Below are positions 51,676 through 59,852 of a stretch of 64,000 nucleotides of DNA, in pieces. A model generated the notes under the pieces. It was not told where the DNA came from. It saw nothing but the letters and a program-made list of their open reading frames with translations, and did no database searches. The position numbers and the translations under genes were made by a program. Positions within the stretch are counted from its first letter, which is position 1. Every line of letters begins with the position of its first letter. Source of the DNA: Methylorubrum salsuginis (GTDB lineage Bacteria > Pseudomonadota > Alphaproteobacteria > Rhizobiales > Beijerinckiaceae); NCBI RefSeq assembly GCF_900114375.1, contig NZ_FOSV01000001.1, positions 302,600 through 366,599 of the forward strand. The letters are read 5' to 3'.

Positions 51676-52115
51676 TGGACCCGTTCGACCTCGCCTTCGC
51701 CGCCGCCCGCGAGGCGGCGGATCTCGGCGAGGTGCCGGTCGGCGCGGTTCTGGTGCGCGACGGCGCGGTGATCGCGACCGCCGGCAACCGCCCGCGCGCC
51801 CTCCGCGACCCGACGGCGCATGCCGAGATCCTGGCGATCCGCGCCGCCTGCGCCGCTCTGGGCGACGAGCGGCTTTCGGGCTGCGACCTCTACGTGACGC
51901 TGGAGCCCTGCCCGATGTGCGCCGGCGCGATCTCCTTCGCCCGCATCCGGCGGCTCTACTACGCGGCGAGCGACCCGAAGGGCGGCGGCGTCGAGCATGG
52001 GCCGAGGGTGTTCAACCAGCCGACCTGCCACCATGCCCCGGAGGTCTATTCGGGCTTCCGCGAGCGCGAGGCGGCGGCCCTGCTGCGCGGCTTCTTCGCC
52101 GGGCGCCGGGCCTGA
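51675..52115 (+). CDS. tadA: tRNA-specific adenosine deaminase
   Basis: 146 residues of the cytidine/deoxycytidylate deaminase fold. The zinc site is complete: H49-A-E51 and P78-C79-P-M-C82, with catalytic Glu51. TadA deaminates A34 to inosine in the tRNA-Arg(ACG) anticodon; that tRNA is encoded at 37444 in this window. It shares a start/stop base with purD. Confidence 0.95.
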   Translation: MDPFDLAFAAAREAADLGEVPVGAVLVRDGAVIATAGNRPRALRDPTAHAEILAIRAACAALGDERLSGCDLYVTLEPCPMCAGAISFARIRRLYYAASDPKGGGVEHGPRVFNQPTCHHAPEVYSGFREREAAALLRGFFAGRRA

Positions 52116-52421
52116 TCCGCCGCCGAGGGCATCGGTGACCGGGGCGTCGGCGTATCGGAGCAATCCGCGGCGAACGAAAACGGAGAGGAACGTTCTGGAT
52201 CTTGGATTCAGAACGTCTCTTTCCGGTCCTCCGCCACACGTCTTTCTTCGAAAGACCGACACCGCCCTTCGGATCAATGATTAAGCCGGCAATCTATGCG
52301 CCGCGGCCGGCCCGTGCAGCAGGGCAACACCTGGCGATCATGGTAAGCCAATCCCTAATTCGTTATGGAATTATCAATCTCGATCTTGCTATCCCACAGC
52401 CTCCAGGGGTGGGGGTTCATC
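52116..52421. repeat. Spacer with a diverged type I repeat
   Basis: Bases 52187-52275 include GAACGTTCTGGATCTTGGAT with a matching GAACG inverted end, and TCTTTCTTCGAAAGACCGAC followed by CCCTTCGGAT. These align loosely with the type I and II repeats (plus-strand form at 23566-23632). The AT-rich stretch at 52340-52390 may be the promoter for the next small gene. Confidence 0.5.
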
Positions 52422-52637
52422 ATGTCGAAGGCAACGCTCGCCGATATTGCGGCGTGTTTCAGGATCATTCTCGGGCGTGAGCCGAGTTCGGAAGAAGTCG
52501 GCGTTCACACGCGAGCGCATCTCGGCAACGATCTGGCCGATGTGCTGAAAAGCTATTTGGAATCGGAAGAATTTCGCGGTCGCCAAATCGTCCAGGTCAT
52601 CAAATCCCAGCCTGAGCGGCTGCGCGCCGTCGGTTGA
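52422..52637 (+). CDS. Small protein, DUF4214-like fragment
   Basis: 71 residues from ATG 52422, with GGGGTGGGGG about 8 nt upstream; an in-frame ATG at 52365 would add 19. The sequence IAACFRIILGREPSSEEV with VLKSYLESEEFRGR resembles one unit of DUF4214-type repeats (LLGR.P...), a module common in secreted RTX and surface-layer proteins. Here it stands alone. No signal peptide. It may be a solo unit or a decayed remnant. Confidence 0.55.
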   Translation: MSKATLADIAACFRIILGREPSSEEVGVHTRAHLGNDLADVLKSYLESEEFRGRQIVQVIKSQPERLRAVG

Positions 52638-52873
52638 GGGGGCGGCCTGAGGGTCGGTGGCCGGGCAACGAGCCCGGTCATCACTGCCTTTCGAAGGGGC
52701 AGACCAAGAGAGCCGGCCATGTCTTGAGCGGTCGAGGTGCCGAAGCGGGGCTGTATTCGTGGCATACCATATAAGGCAAAGTGGCTGGATTCCGCGCTAG
52801 CGCCTTGGTTTGTCAAGCTTTTCGTTTGCGATACGGGGTTTCCTTCCCGTCGTTCCTGCTCTAAGTCTCGTGA

Positions 52874-53116
52874 ATGCCTCGCCTCGTGACCTACACGATC
52901 AGCGACCGAGCGGACGGGCGGTTCGACGTGACCGCCACCATCGAGCCCGACAAGGTTTTCCGGCGTGATGGCTTCGCCACCTTGGCGGAGGCCGAAGAAT
53001 GGGTGGACGGCCTGCGCGTGTTGATGGCCGCACTCGGTGCCCCGGTTGCACAGAAAACGCCTGCCGAGCCGCTCGCGTCCCCGCCGCCGCTCCGCACGCC
53101 TCGCCGCGCCCGCTGA
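52874..53116 (+). CDS. Small hypothetical protein
   Basis: 80 residues with a regular soluble composition in the first 55 (LVTYTISDRADGRFDVTATI, LAEAEEWVDGLRVLMAALG) and an Ala/Pro/Arg-rich tail. No recognisable domain and no clear ribosome-binding site. It sits between another small gene and the permease operon. Confidence 0.45.
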   Translation: MPRLVTYTISDRADGRFDVTATIEPDKVFRRDGFATLAEAEEWVDGLRVLMAALGAPVAQKTPAEPLASPPPLRTPRRAR

Positions 53117-53327
53117 CGCCGGAGCAGGTGCGCTCCTGCGCCTGCCGCACCTCCTCGCCGATAGCCTCCGAGCCGTCCGGCTGAAGGGCGGAGGCGGGAT
53201 GGAACCATCGTGCTCAAATGGTGCGCCGCCGCGACGTTTCCGGCTTGACGCCCGTCCGGAGCGGCAGGATATTTCCCGGCAAGAAAGGTCAATTCCTTTC
53301 AAGAATACATGCCGGAGGAGGTGCGCC

Positions 53328-53621
53328 GTGCAGGATCCGCGGGTCTCTGCCATGTTCGGCCGCGACAAGGCGGCGGCGATTCTGGCCGTCTGCGTCGTCT
53401 GGATGGTCTACGCCTTCACCTTCTGGACCATGCGGGAGGCCATCGCGGCCGCCGGGCTCACGGGGCTGATGGCCGGCGTCGGCTTGTGCGTCGTCCTGCT
53501 CAACACCGCCGCGATCGCCGCGATGATCCGCCATTACGGCGAGGACCGCGCCGCGATCTACGGGATGGACCTCTACTATCTCGACCAACTGCGGGCGCTG
53601 CGCCGCAAGGGGGAGGTCTGA
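53328..53621 (+). CDS. Small membrane protein 1 of the permease operon
   Basis: 97 residues from GTG 53328, 7 nt after GGAGGAGG. Two membrane segments (about 15-35 and 42-66), then a soluble tail ending with YYLDQLRALRRKGEV. Unknown family. The next gene begins 1 bp after its stop, so it opens an apparent operon with the APC permease at 54300. It may be an accessory or assembly subunit (inference). Confidence 0.75.
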   Translation: MQDPRVSAMFGRDKAAAILAVCVVWMVYAFTFWTMREAIAAAGLTGLMAGVGLCVVLLNTAAIAAMIRHYGEDRAAIYGMDLYYLDQLRALRRKGEV

Positions 53622-53622
53622 C

Positions 53623-54066
53623 ATGGCCGGTGCTCCCTCTCCTCAGAGCCGCAAGCCCCCAAATCGCCTCCCTCAAGGTCGCACCCCCTACGAGCCGCCG
53701 GCCCAGTCGGTCGCGGGCCAAGTCGTCGACGCCCTGCTGATGCTGGTGCTCGTGGTCATCACCCTCTACCTGCCGCTGCTGCTCAAGCTCGCGGGCGGGG
53801 GCACCACCACGAAGACGGTCGAGAACCCGACCTGGGAGTCGCTCGGCCAGAACGCCGTGATGGCGGCGCAGTGGGAGAAGCTCGACTTCACCCCGGAAAA
53901 AGCCGCGACGATCATCGGCACGCGCTTCGACTACGCCTTCAACTGGGGCGCGATGGCGTTCACCGCGCTCATCATCGTCGGCTACTTCGTGTTCCTGTTC
54001 CGCTACTCGGACAAGCAGTACCGCGAGGTCATCGCCGAGCGGTTCGACGGGCCGCCGCGCAACTGA
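53623..54066 (+). CDS. Small membrane protein 2 of the permease operon
   Basis: 147 residues. A proline-rich cytoplasmic N-terminus, one membrane segment (about 33-56, VVDALLMLVLVVITLYLPLL), a loop of about 50 residues (TTTKTVENPTWESL), and a second membrane segment (about 107-127). No known domain recognised. It starts 1 bp after the previous stop and is followed by a 56-residue membrane protein. Confidence 0.75.
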   Translation: MAGAPSPQSRKPPNRLPQGRTPYEPPAQSVAGQVVDALLMLVLVVITLYLPLLLKLAGGGTTTKTVENPTWESLGQNAVMAAQWEKLDFTPEKAATIIGTRFDYAFNWGAMAFTALIIVGYFVFLFRYSDKQYREVIAERFDGPPRN

Positions 54067-54129
54067 GGTTGCCGGCTCCTGAAGCCGTCCGACCCCTTTC
54101 ACCGCGTTCGAAAGTCGGGGGACCCTGCC

Positions 54130-54300
54130 ATGGTGGCCATGATGAACTGGGGCGCCTGGGCGGTCGCGACCGTCCTCGCCCTGTGGATGGGCTTCGACCT
54201 CTGGCGCACCAACCGCACCTACGACGAGAGCTTCCTGCTCTCCTCGGAGGAGGGCGAGATCGTGGACGCCGATGTCGGCGAGACGGCGGCGAGGTCGTGA
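54130..54300 (+). CDS. Tiny membrane protein 3 of the permease operon
   Basis: 56 residues: MVAMMNWGAWAVATVLALW forms one membrane segment, followed by FDLWRTNRTYDES and an acidic tail (EEGEIVDADVGE). Its TGA overlaps the permease ATG (TGATG), so the two are translationally coupled. The coupling strongly suggests a real gene and a partner of the permease. No family recognised. Confidence 0.7.
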   Translation: MVAMMNWGAWAVATVLALWMGFDLWRTNRTYDESFLLSSEEGEIVDADVGETAARS

Positions 54301-55748
54301 TGACGAGCACCCTGCAACCCGCCGCCGCTCCGCCCTCGGCCGTACCGGGAACACCGACCGCCGAGGTCGCGACCGAAAAGTCCCGAAAAATAGCGCTGCT
54401 GCGGGTGCTCGGGCCGGGCCATGTCTGGGCGCTCGGCGTCGGCATCGTGCTGGTCGGCGAATTCATGGGCTGGAACTTCGCCGTCGGGAAGGGCGGGCCG
54501 CTCGCGGCGCTGGCCGCCTGCTGGCTCGCCGGCATCCTCTACACCTGCGTCGCGATGATCGATTCCGAGATCACCTCGACGGTCGCGGCGGCCGGCGGGC
54601 AATACGCCCAGGCCAAGCACATCATCGGGCCGCTGGCCGCCTTCAATGTCGGCCTCTACCTCGTCATGGCCTACACCATGCTGGAGGTCTCGAACGCCAT
54701 CGTGACGGGCGACCTGATCGAGGCCTTCGCCCACAGCCTGCATCTGGAGGGCACGGTCGACAAGCGCGCCTTCATGGTGCTGACCGTGGTGGCGCTCGCC
54801 TTCCTCAACTATCGCGGCGTGCTGGCGACGCTGACCCTCAACCTCGTCATCACGGCCGCCGCTTTTGCCGCCATCGTGGTGCTGTTCGTGGCCGCCCAGC
54901 CCTGGGCGCCGGGCGCGGTGCTCCAGCACGAGAGCCTGCTCGTCGGCCTGCCCTATGGGTCGCTCGGCATCCTCGCGGCGATGCATTTCGGCCTGTGGTT
55001 CTACCTCGGCATCGAGGGCACGACCCAGGCCGCGGAAGAGGTGCGCTCGCCCGCCCGCGCGCTCCCGCTCGGCACCATGACCGGCATGATGACCCTGCTG
55101 ATCGCCGCGACCCTCACGTGGTACGTCTCCACCGGCCTGATGCCGTGGGAATATCTCGGTCAGGCCGTCACCCCGCTCTACGACGCGGCCCGGCTGACCG
55201 GGAGCCGCTGGCTGGAGCTGTTCCTGTTCCTCGGCACGCTGTTCGCCACCGTGGCGTCCGCCAACGGCTGCATCAACGACGCCTCCCGCGCCTGGTTCGC
55301 CATGGGCCGCGACCGCTACATGCCGGTCTGGTTCGGGGCGGTGCATCCGACCTACCGCACCCCTTACCGGGCGATCGTGTTCTTCGTGCCGATCGCGATC
55401 CTGTTCGCGATCTCGACCCCGCTCGATCAGACCATCACGCTCTCCATCCTATCGGGGCTGCTCGGGTACACGTTGATGGGCATCTCGATCGTGCTGTTCC
55501 GCCGCAAATGGCCGCTCGGCACGATTGCCCGCGGCTACGTCCACCCACTCCACCCGCTGCCGGCCTTGCTGCTGCTCTCGCTCTGCACCGTCACCTATCT
55601 CGCGGTGTTCCTCGGCTACGGCACCCAGCTGCTCGCCATGATGGCCTTCTACATCGCGGCCTCGGCCTGGTTCGTGCTGCACCGCTACAAGTATGTCCGC
55701 CGCGGCGAGCAGTTCACGATGCCCTGGCCCAAGCCCAAGGGCTATTGA
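54300..55748 (+). CDS. APC-superfamily permease, ethanolamine-permease-like
   Basis: 482 residues with 12 hydrophobic segments. The first segments read VLGPGHVWALGVGIVLVGEF and MGWNFAVGKGGPLAALAA, resembling the ethanolamine/amino-acid permease (EAT) branch. YYxGIEGTTQAAEEVRSPA-like sequence in the middle (FYLGIEGTTQAAEEVRSP) is the APC consensus loop. Probably proton- or exchange-driven uptake of an amine or amino acid. Translation is coupled to the 56-residue membrane protein. No ethanolamine lyase genes are nearby, so the substrate is open. Confidence 0.85.
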   Translation: MTSTLQPAAAPPSAVPGTPTAEVATEKSRKIALLRVLGPGHVWALGVGIVLVGEFMGWNFAVGKGGPLAALAACWLAGILYTCVAMIDSEITSTVAAAGGQYAQAKHIIGPLAAFNVGLYLVMAYTMLEVSNAIVTGDLIEAFAHSLHLEGTVDKRAFMVLTVVALAFLNYRGVLATLTLNLVITAAAFAAIVVLFVAAQPWAPGAVLQHESLLVGLPYGSLGILAAMHFGLWFYLGIEGTTQAAEEVRSPARALPLGTMTGMMTLLIAATLTWYVSTGLMPWEYLGQAVTPLYDAARLTGSRWLELFLFLGTLFATVASANGCINDASRAWFAMGRDRYMPVWFGAVHPTYRTPYRAIVFFVPIAILFAISTPLDQTITLSILSGLLGYTLMGISIVLFRRKWPLGTIARGYVHPLHPLPALLLLSLCTVTYLAVFLGYGTQLLAMMAFYIAASAWFVLHRYKYVRRGEQFTMPWPKPKGY

Positions 55749-55752
55749 GCCG

Positions 55753-56427
55753 ATGTTCCTCGCGGTCTCCGTCCTGATCGCGCTTACCGCCGCCGTCTTC
55801 TGCCTCCGGCAGGGACGGCGGTCGGCGGCGTGGCGGGCCGGTCTGTTGTCGGGATGCGCGCCGCGGCTGGAGGCGCCGCGGCTCGGGCGCGACCGGGCCG
55901 GGTTCGCCACCCTCGACGGTTCTCACGATAGCCTGCCGGTCGCCGTGCGGCTGATCCCGGAGGCGCTGGTGCATCGGCGCCTGCCGCAGCTCTGGCTGTC
56001 GGTGAGCCTGCGCTGCCGGTTGCCGACGGGGGCCACCCTCGACGTGCTGCGCCGGCCCGCGGGGGCCGAGTTCTACGCTCCCGCCGATCTGCCCCTGCGC
56101 CTCGACACCCCGGCCGGCTGGCCCGCCGACACGCTGGTGCGCGGCACCCCCGAGGCCGAGGCGCTGCTGCGACGGGCCGAACCCATCCTCGCAAAAATCC
56201 TGGCCGACCCCCGCGTGAAGGAGGTGCTGGTGACGCCGCGGGGGTTACGCCTCGTGGTGCAGGCGGCGCAGGGCGCGCGCGGCGCCTACCTGCTCACCCG
56301 CGGCAGCCGGTTCGACCTCGACGGCGTCGCACCGGCGCTCCTCGACGAGACGCTGGCCGGGCTGCATCGCCTCGCCCGCGCCCTGTCGCACAATCCGGAC
56401 GAGATCGACCATGTGCGCGCCGCCTGA
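55753..56427 (+). CDS. Membrane-anchored protein of unknown function
   Basis: 224 residues: an N-terminal membrane segment (MFLAVSVLIALTAAVFCL), then a soluble domain with VAVRLIPEALVHRRLPQLWL, DLPLRLDTPAGWPADTLVRG and a helical C-terminus (LAGLHRLARALSHNPDEIDH). Not recognised. It starts 4 bp after the permease and overlaps the next small membrane gene by 17 bp, so it is in the same apparent operon. Confidence 0.7.
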   Translation: MFLAVSVLIALTAAVFCLRQGRRSAAWRAGLLSGCAPRLEAPRLGRDRAGFATLDGSHDSLPVAVRLIPEALVHRRLPQLWLSVSLRCRLPTGATLDVLRRPAGAEFYAPADLPLRLDTPAGWPADTLVRGTPEAEALLRRAEPILAKILADPRVKEVLVTPRGLRLVVQAAQGARGAYLLTRGSRFDLDGVAPALLDETLAGLHRLARALSHNPDEIDHVRAA

Positions 56428-56677
56428 TCCGCGCCACGTCCTCTTGGTCGCGGCCCTGCTGCCCGGCATGGGCCATGTCTGGACCGGCCGCGCCGCCCGC
56501 GGCCTGGGCTTCGCCCTCTTCGCCATCCTGGGCGGCTGGCTCACGGCGAAATTCGCGGCCCCCGAGGCGAGCTTCGTCGGGCGCCATGCCGGCGGCTTCT
56601 TCGTCTGGGCCCTGTCGCTGACCGACGCCTATCGCGGCGCCCGGCTCGACCGCACGCGGTTCGAGCGGGGCGTTTGA
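56411..56677 (+). CDS. Small two-pass membrane protein
   Basis: 88 residues with two membrane segments (about 10-40 and 60-73). The stretch LLPGMGHVWTGRAARGLGFA resembles the P-G-xG-Q/H-xY/W-x-G loop of TM2-type small membrane proteins. It is the last gene of the permease operon, 10 bp from the convergent livK stop. Confidence 0.7.
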   Translation: MCAPPDPRHVLLVAALLPGMGHVWTGRAARGLGFALFAILGGWLTAKFAAPEASFVGRHAGGFFVWALSLTDAYRGARLDRTRFERGV

Positions 56678-56687
56678 TGCGGGATCG

Positions 56688-57812
56688 CTACGGCGCGATC
56701 TCGTTGCCGGTGTAGTCGATGGTGCCGGACGGGCCCTTCTTCCACTCGTAGATCACGTAGTCCGGCCGGGTGATGTCGCCCTTCTTGTCGTAGGCGATGT
56801 CGCCGATGGCGGTGGCGGTCGGCTTGCCCTGGTGCAGGTAGGCGGCGAGTTTTTCGCCCTCGGTCGAGCCCGTGGCCTCGACGGCTTTGGCCAGGATCTG
56901 CACCGCGGCATAGGCGTAGAGGGTGTAGCCGTCCGGCTCGATGCCCTTGGCCTTGAAGGCGGCGACCACGTCCTTGGCCGCCGGGTTCTTGCGCGCGTCC
57001 GGCGGGAAGGTGGTGAGCGTGCCCTCCGCCGCCGGGCCGGCGATGGCGACGAGTTCCTTGTCGACCATGCCGTCGCCGCCCATCAGCGGCGCCTTGAGGC
57101 CCTGGTCGCGCATCTGGCGGATGATCAACCCGGCCTCGGTGTAGTAGCCGCCGAAATAGACCAGATCGACGCCGTTCTGCTTCAGCTTCGAGACGAGCGC
57201 CGAATAGTCCTTCTCGCCCGGATTGATGCCCTCGATCAGGACCTCCTTGCCGCCCTTGGCGCGGAAGACCTTGAGGGTCTCGTCGGCCAAGCCCTTGCCG
57301 TAGGGGGTCTTGTCGTGGACGAAGGCGATCTTCTTCCCCTTGAGCTTGGTCGCGAGGTACTCGCCGGCCATGGCGCCCTGCTGGTCGTCGCGCCCGCAGG
57401 TGCGGAAGGTGCTCCACATGCCGCGCTCGGTGAACTTCACGTTGGTCGAGCCCGGCGTGATCTGGATGATGCCGGCATCGAGATAGACGTCGGAGGCCGG
57501 GATCGAGACGCCCGAGTTGAAGTGGCCGACCACCATCTTCACCCCTTCCGAGGCGAATTTGTTGGCGACCGACACGCCCTGCTTCGGGTCGGAGGCGTCG
57601 TCCCCGGTGGAGAGCTCGAACGTCTGGCCCTTCACCCCGCCGGCCTTGTTGATGTCCTCCACCGCCTGGACGACGCCGTTGCGCACCTGCGCGCCGAAGG
57701 CGGCGCTGTTGCCGGTCACGGGGCTGCCGACGCCGATCTTGATTTGGGCGTGAGCCGCCCCGCTCAGGCCGAGGCCGAGCGCGAGGCCGGCCAGGAATGT
57801 GAAACGCTTCAT
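56688..57812 (-). CDS. livK: Branched-chain amino acid ABC transporter substrate-binding protein
   Basis: 374 residues with a signal peptide (about 1-22, ending AHAQ) and a type I periplasmic binding fold: KIGVGSPVTGNSAAFGAQVR, VGHFNSGVSIPASDVY, FVHDKTPYGKGLADETLKV and VYFGGYYTEAGLIIRQMRD. It delivers leucine/isoleucine/valine or related amino acids to LivHMGF. It is the last gene of the operon; the 23-bp spacer after the DUF6867 gene keeps it on the same transcript. Confidence 0.92.
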   Translation of the reverse strand: MKRFTFLAGLALGLGLSGAAHAQIKIGVGSPVTGNSAAFGAQVRNGVVQAVEDINKAGGVKGQTFELSTGDDASDPKQGVSVANKFASEGVKMVVGHFNSGVSIPASDVYLDAGIIQITPGSTNVKFTERGMWSTFRTCGRDDQQGAMAGEYLATKLKGKKIAFVHDKTPYGKGLADETLKVFRAKGGKEVLIEGINPGEKDYSALVSKLKQNGVDLVYFGGYYTEAGLIIRQMRDQGLKAPLMGGDGMVDKELVAIAGPAAEGTLTTFPPDARKNPAAKDVVAAFKAKGIEPDGYTLYAYAAVQILAKAVEATGSTEGEKLAAYLHQGKPTATAIGDIAYDKKGDITRPDYVIYEWKKGPSGTIDYTGNEIAP

Positions 57813-57835
57813 GGTGTCCCCCCGAAAATCGACAA

Positions 57836-58216
57836 TCACGGCCGCCCCGCTTCCTGCGATAGGCCCTCTTGGCGTTCGCGCCACGTGAACGGCCCGGTGC
57901 GGGCGTAGAGCCAGCGGTATTGCGTCGTCATCTGCCGCGCCCGCGTCATCCGGAACGCCACCGAGCCGATGGCGATCACCACGAGCGCGTCGATGGCGAA
58001 GTAGTGGGGTGAGAGCAGCGTGCCCGAGAACAGCGCGAAATGGATGAAGCGCACGGCGGCCGCGACGCCGAGCAGCGCCGGCAGGCAGGCGCGATAGGGC
58101 CGCCAACTGCGCGCCACGGCGCGCGCCGCCATCCAGCCGGCCCAGCCGCCCATCACCCCGGTGACGAAGAGGAAGGGCAGGATCGACTCCGACTCGTGCA
58201 GCACGCCCTGCATCAC
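57836..58216 (-). CDS. DUF6867 integral membrane protein in the liv operon
   Basis: 126 residues with three membrane segments (about 12-32, 42-62 and 72-90) and a cytoplasmic tail (TTQYRWLYARTGPFTWRERQ). It matches the small DUF6867 family embedded in liv operons of Hyphomicrobiales. Role unknown; an accessory subunit of the transporter is plausible. It overlaps livF by 4 bp. Confidence 0.8.
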   Translation of the reverse strand: MMQGVLHESESILPFLFVTGVMGGWAGWMAARAVARSWRPYRACLPALLGVAAAVRFIHFALFSGTLLSPHYFAIDALVVIAIGSVAFRMTRARQMTTQYRWLYARTGPFTWRERQEGLSQEAGRP

Positions 58217-58971
58217 GCCTGGACCCCCTCCCCCACGCTCGCCGTCGGGGCGTGGCCGCCTTCGAGATAGGCGGCCTTGATCGAGGGATCGTCAAGCAAT
58301 GCGCGGGCCGGGCCGCTCAAGGTGATGCGGCCGTTGACCAGCACGGAGCCGCGATGCGCCAGCTTGAGGGCGTGGTAGGCGTTCTGCTCGACGAGGAAGA
58401 TCGTCATCCCCTCCTCCCGGTTGAGCGCCGAGATCGCAGAAAAGATCTGCTTCACCACCAGCGGCGCGAGACCGAGCGAGGGTTCGTCGAGCATCAGCAG
58501 GCGCGGCCGGCTCATCAGGGCGCGGCCGATGGCGAGCATCTGCTGCTCGCCGCCCGACATCGTGCCGGCGCGCTGGTTCAGGCGCTCCTTGAGGCGGGGG
58601 AACAGGGTGCAGACTTTTTCCAGGTCCTGCCCGAAGTACCGGCCGCCGTGCAGCGCGGCGCCCATCTGCAGGTTCTCCTGCACGCTCATGCGCGGGAAGA
58701 CGCGCCGGCCTTCCGGCGACTGGGCGAGGCCGAGCCGGGCGATGGCGTGGGTCGGCCGGGCGGTGATGTCCTCGCCCGCGAAGGCAATCGTGCCGGAGCG
58801 GGCGCGGGGGGCGCCGAACACCGTCATCATCAGGGTCGACTTGCCGGCGCCGTTGGCGCCGATCAGGGTGACGATCTCGCCCTCGTTCACGTCGAGATCG
58901 ACGCCGCGGAGCGCCGCGACGCTGCCGTAGTACGCGGAGACGCCGCGAAGGCTGAGGAGCGGGGCGTTCAC
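58213..58971 (-). CDS. livF: Branched-chain amino acid ABC transporter ATPase LivF
   Basis: 252 residues from GTG 58971. Walker A GANGAGKST, signature MSGGEQQMLAIGRAL, Walker B LLMLDEPSLGLAP, then the switch FLVEQN. LivF is the shorter of the paired ATPases driving uptake. The GTG overlaps livG's stop by 4 bp. The frame upstream belongs to livG read in another frame. Confidence 0.95.
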   Translation of the reverse strand: MNAPLLSLRGVSAYYGSVAALRGVDLDVNEGEIVTLIGANGAGKSTLMMTVFGAPRARSGTIAFAGEDITARPTHAIARLGLAQSPEGRRVFPRMSVQENLQMGAALHGGRYFGQDLEKVCTLFPRLKERLNQRAGTMSGGEQQMLAIGRALMSRPRLLMLDEPSLGLAPLVVKQIFSAISALNREEGMTIFLVEQNAYHALKLAHRGSVLVNGRITLSGPARALLDDPSIKAAYLEGGHAPTASVGEGVQA

Positions 58972-59852
58972 GGGCGCGCCTCCTCGGCCACGGGGATCGT
59001 CAGCCCGACCTCGGCATCGACCTGCGCCACCTCCTCGTCCTCGACGCCGAGATAGGCGGCGATGACCTTCGGGTCCTCGCGGATCTCCCGCGGCGGCCCG
59101 TCGGCGATCTTCTTTCCGTAATCCAGCACGACGACGTGGTCGGAGATCTCCATCACCACCGCCATGTCGTGCTCGATCAAGAGCACCGAGGTGGCGTGCT
59201 CGTCGCGGATATGGCGCAGGAGCCGGGCGAGGTCGGCCGATTCCCGCGGGTTGAGGCCCGCTGCCGGCTCGTCGAGGCAAAGCAACTCCGGCCCGGTGCA
59301 CATGGCCCTGGCGATCTCCAGGCGGCGCTGGTCGCCGTAGGGCAGGTCGCCCGCCGGATCGTCGGCGCGCCGGAGCAGATCGATCCGCTCCAGCCACGCG
59401 GTGGCCTTCGCGACCGCCGCGGCCTCCGCCCGGCGGTAGCCCGGCAGGCCCAAGAGCCCGAGCAGGGTGTAGCCCGAGGCGCGCATCAGGGGGGCGTGCT
59501 GGGCCACCATCAGGTTCTCCAGCACGGTCATGCCGGAGAACAGGCGGATGTTCTGGAAGGTGCGGGCGACGCGTGCCCGGCGGTTCACCGCGTGGTTCGG
59601 CAGCCGCTCCAGGAGGTGCGTGGCGCCATCGGTATGGCGCAGCGTCAGCATGCCCTCGCTCGGCCGGTAGAAGCCGGTGATGCAGTTGAACACGGTGGTC
59701 TTGCCGGCTCCGTTCGGGCCGATCAGCGCGGTGATGTCCCCGCGCCGCGCCTTGAACGAGAGGTCGTCCACGGCGGTGAGCCCGCCGAAGCGCATGGTGA
59801 GGTGATCGACGGTGAGGACAGCGTCGGGGTCGTCCGGGCGGCGCGTGGCCAT
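58968..59852 (-). CDS. livG: Branched-chain amino acid ABC transporter ATPase LivG
   Basis: 294 residues from ATG 59852. Walker A GPNGAGKTT, the LivG-typical ARTFQNIRLFSGMTVLENLM, signature region LPYGDQRRLEIARAM, Walker B LLCLDEPAAGLNPRES, switch LIEHDM. It carries a longer C-terminal tail than usual (EVAQVDAEVGLTIPVAEEAR). It shares one base with livM, so the genes are coupled. Confidence 0.95.
   Translation of the reverse strand: MATRRPDDPDAVLTVDHLTMRFGGLTAVDDLSFKARRGDITALIGPNGAGKTTVFNCITGFYRPSEGMLTLRHTDGATHLLERLPNHAVNRRARVARTFQNIRLFSGMTVLENLMVAQHAPLMRASGYTLLGLLGLPGYRRAEAAAVAKATAWLERIDLLRRADDPAGDLPYGDQRRLEIARAMCTGPELLCLDEPAAGLNPRESADLARLLRHIRDEHATSVLLIEHDMAVVMEISDHVVVLDYGKKIADGPPREIREDPKVIAAYLGVEDEEVAQVDAEVGLTIPVAEEARP

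Noticed and set aside
52865..53627. Minus-strand frames opposite the small genes at 52.9-53.6 kb
   Set aside because: They have no ribosome-binding sites and mirror the codon bias of the plus-strand genes, which are packed in an operon.
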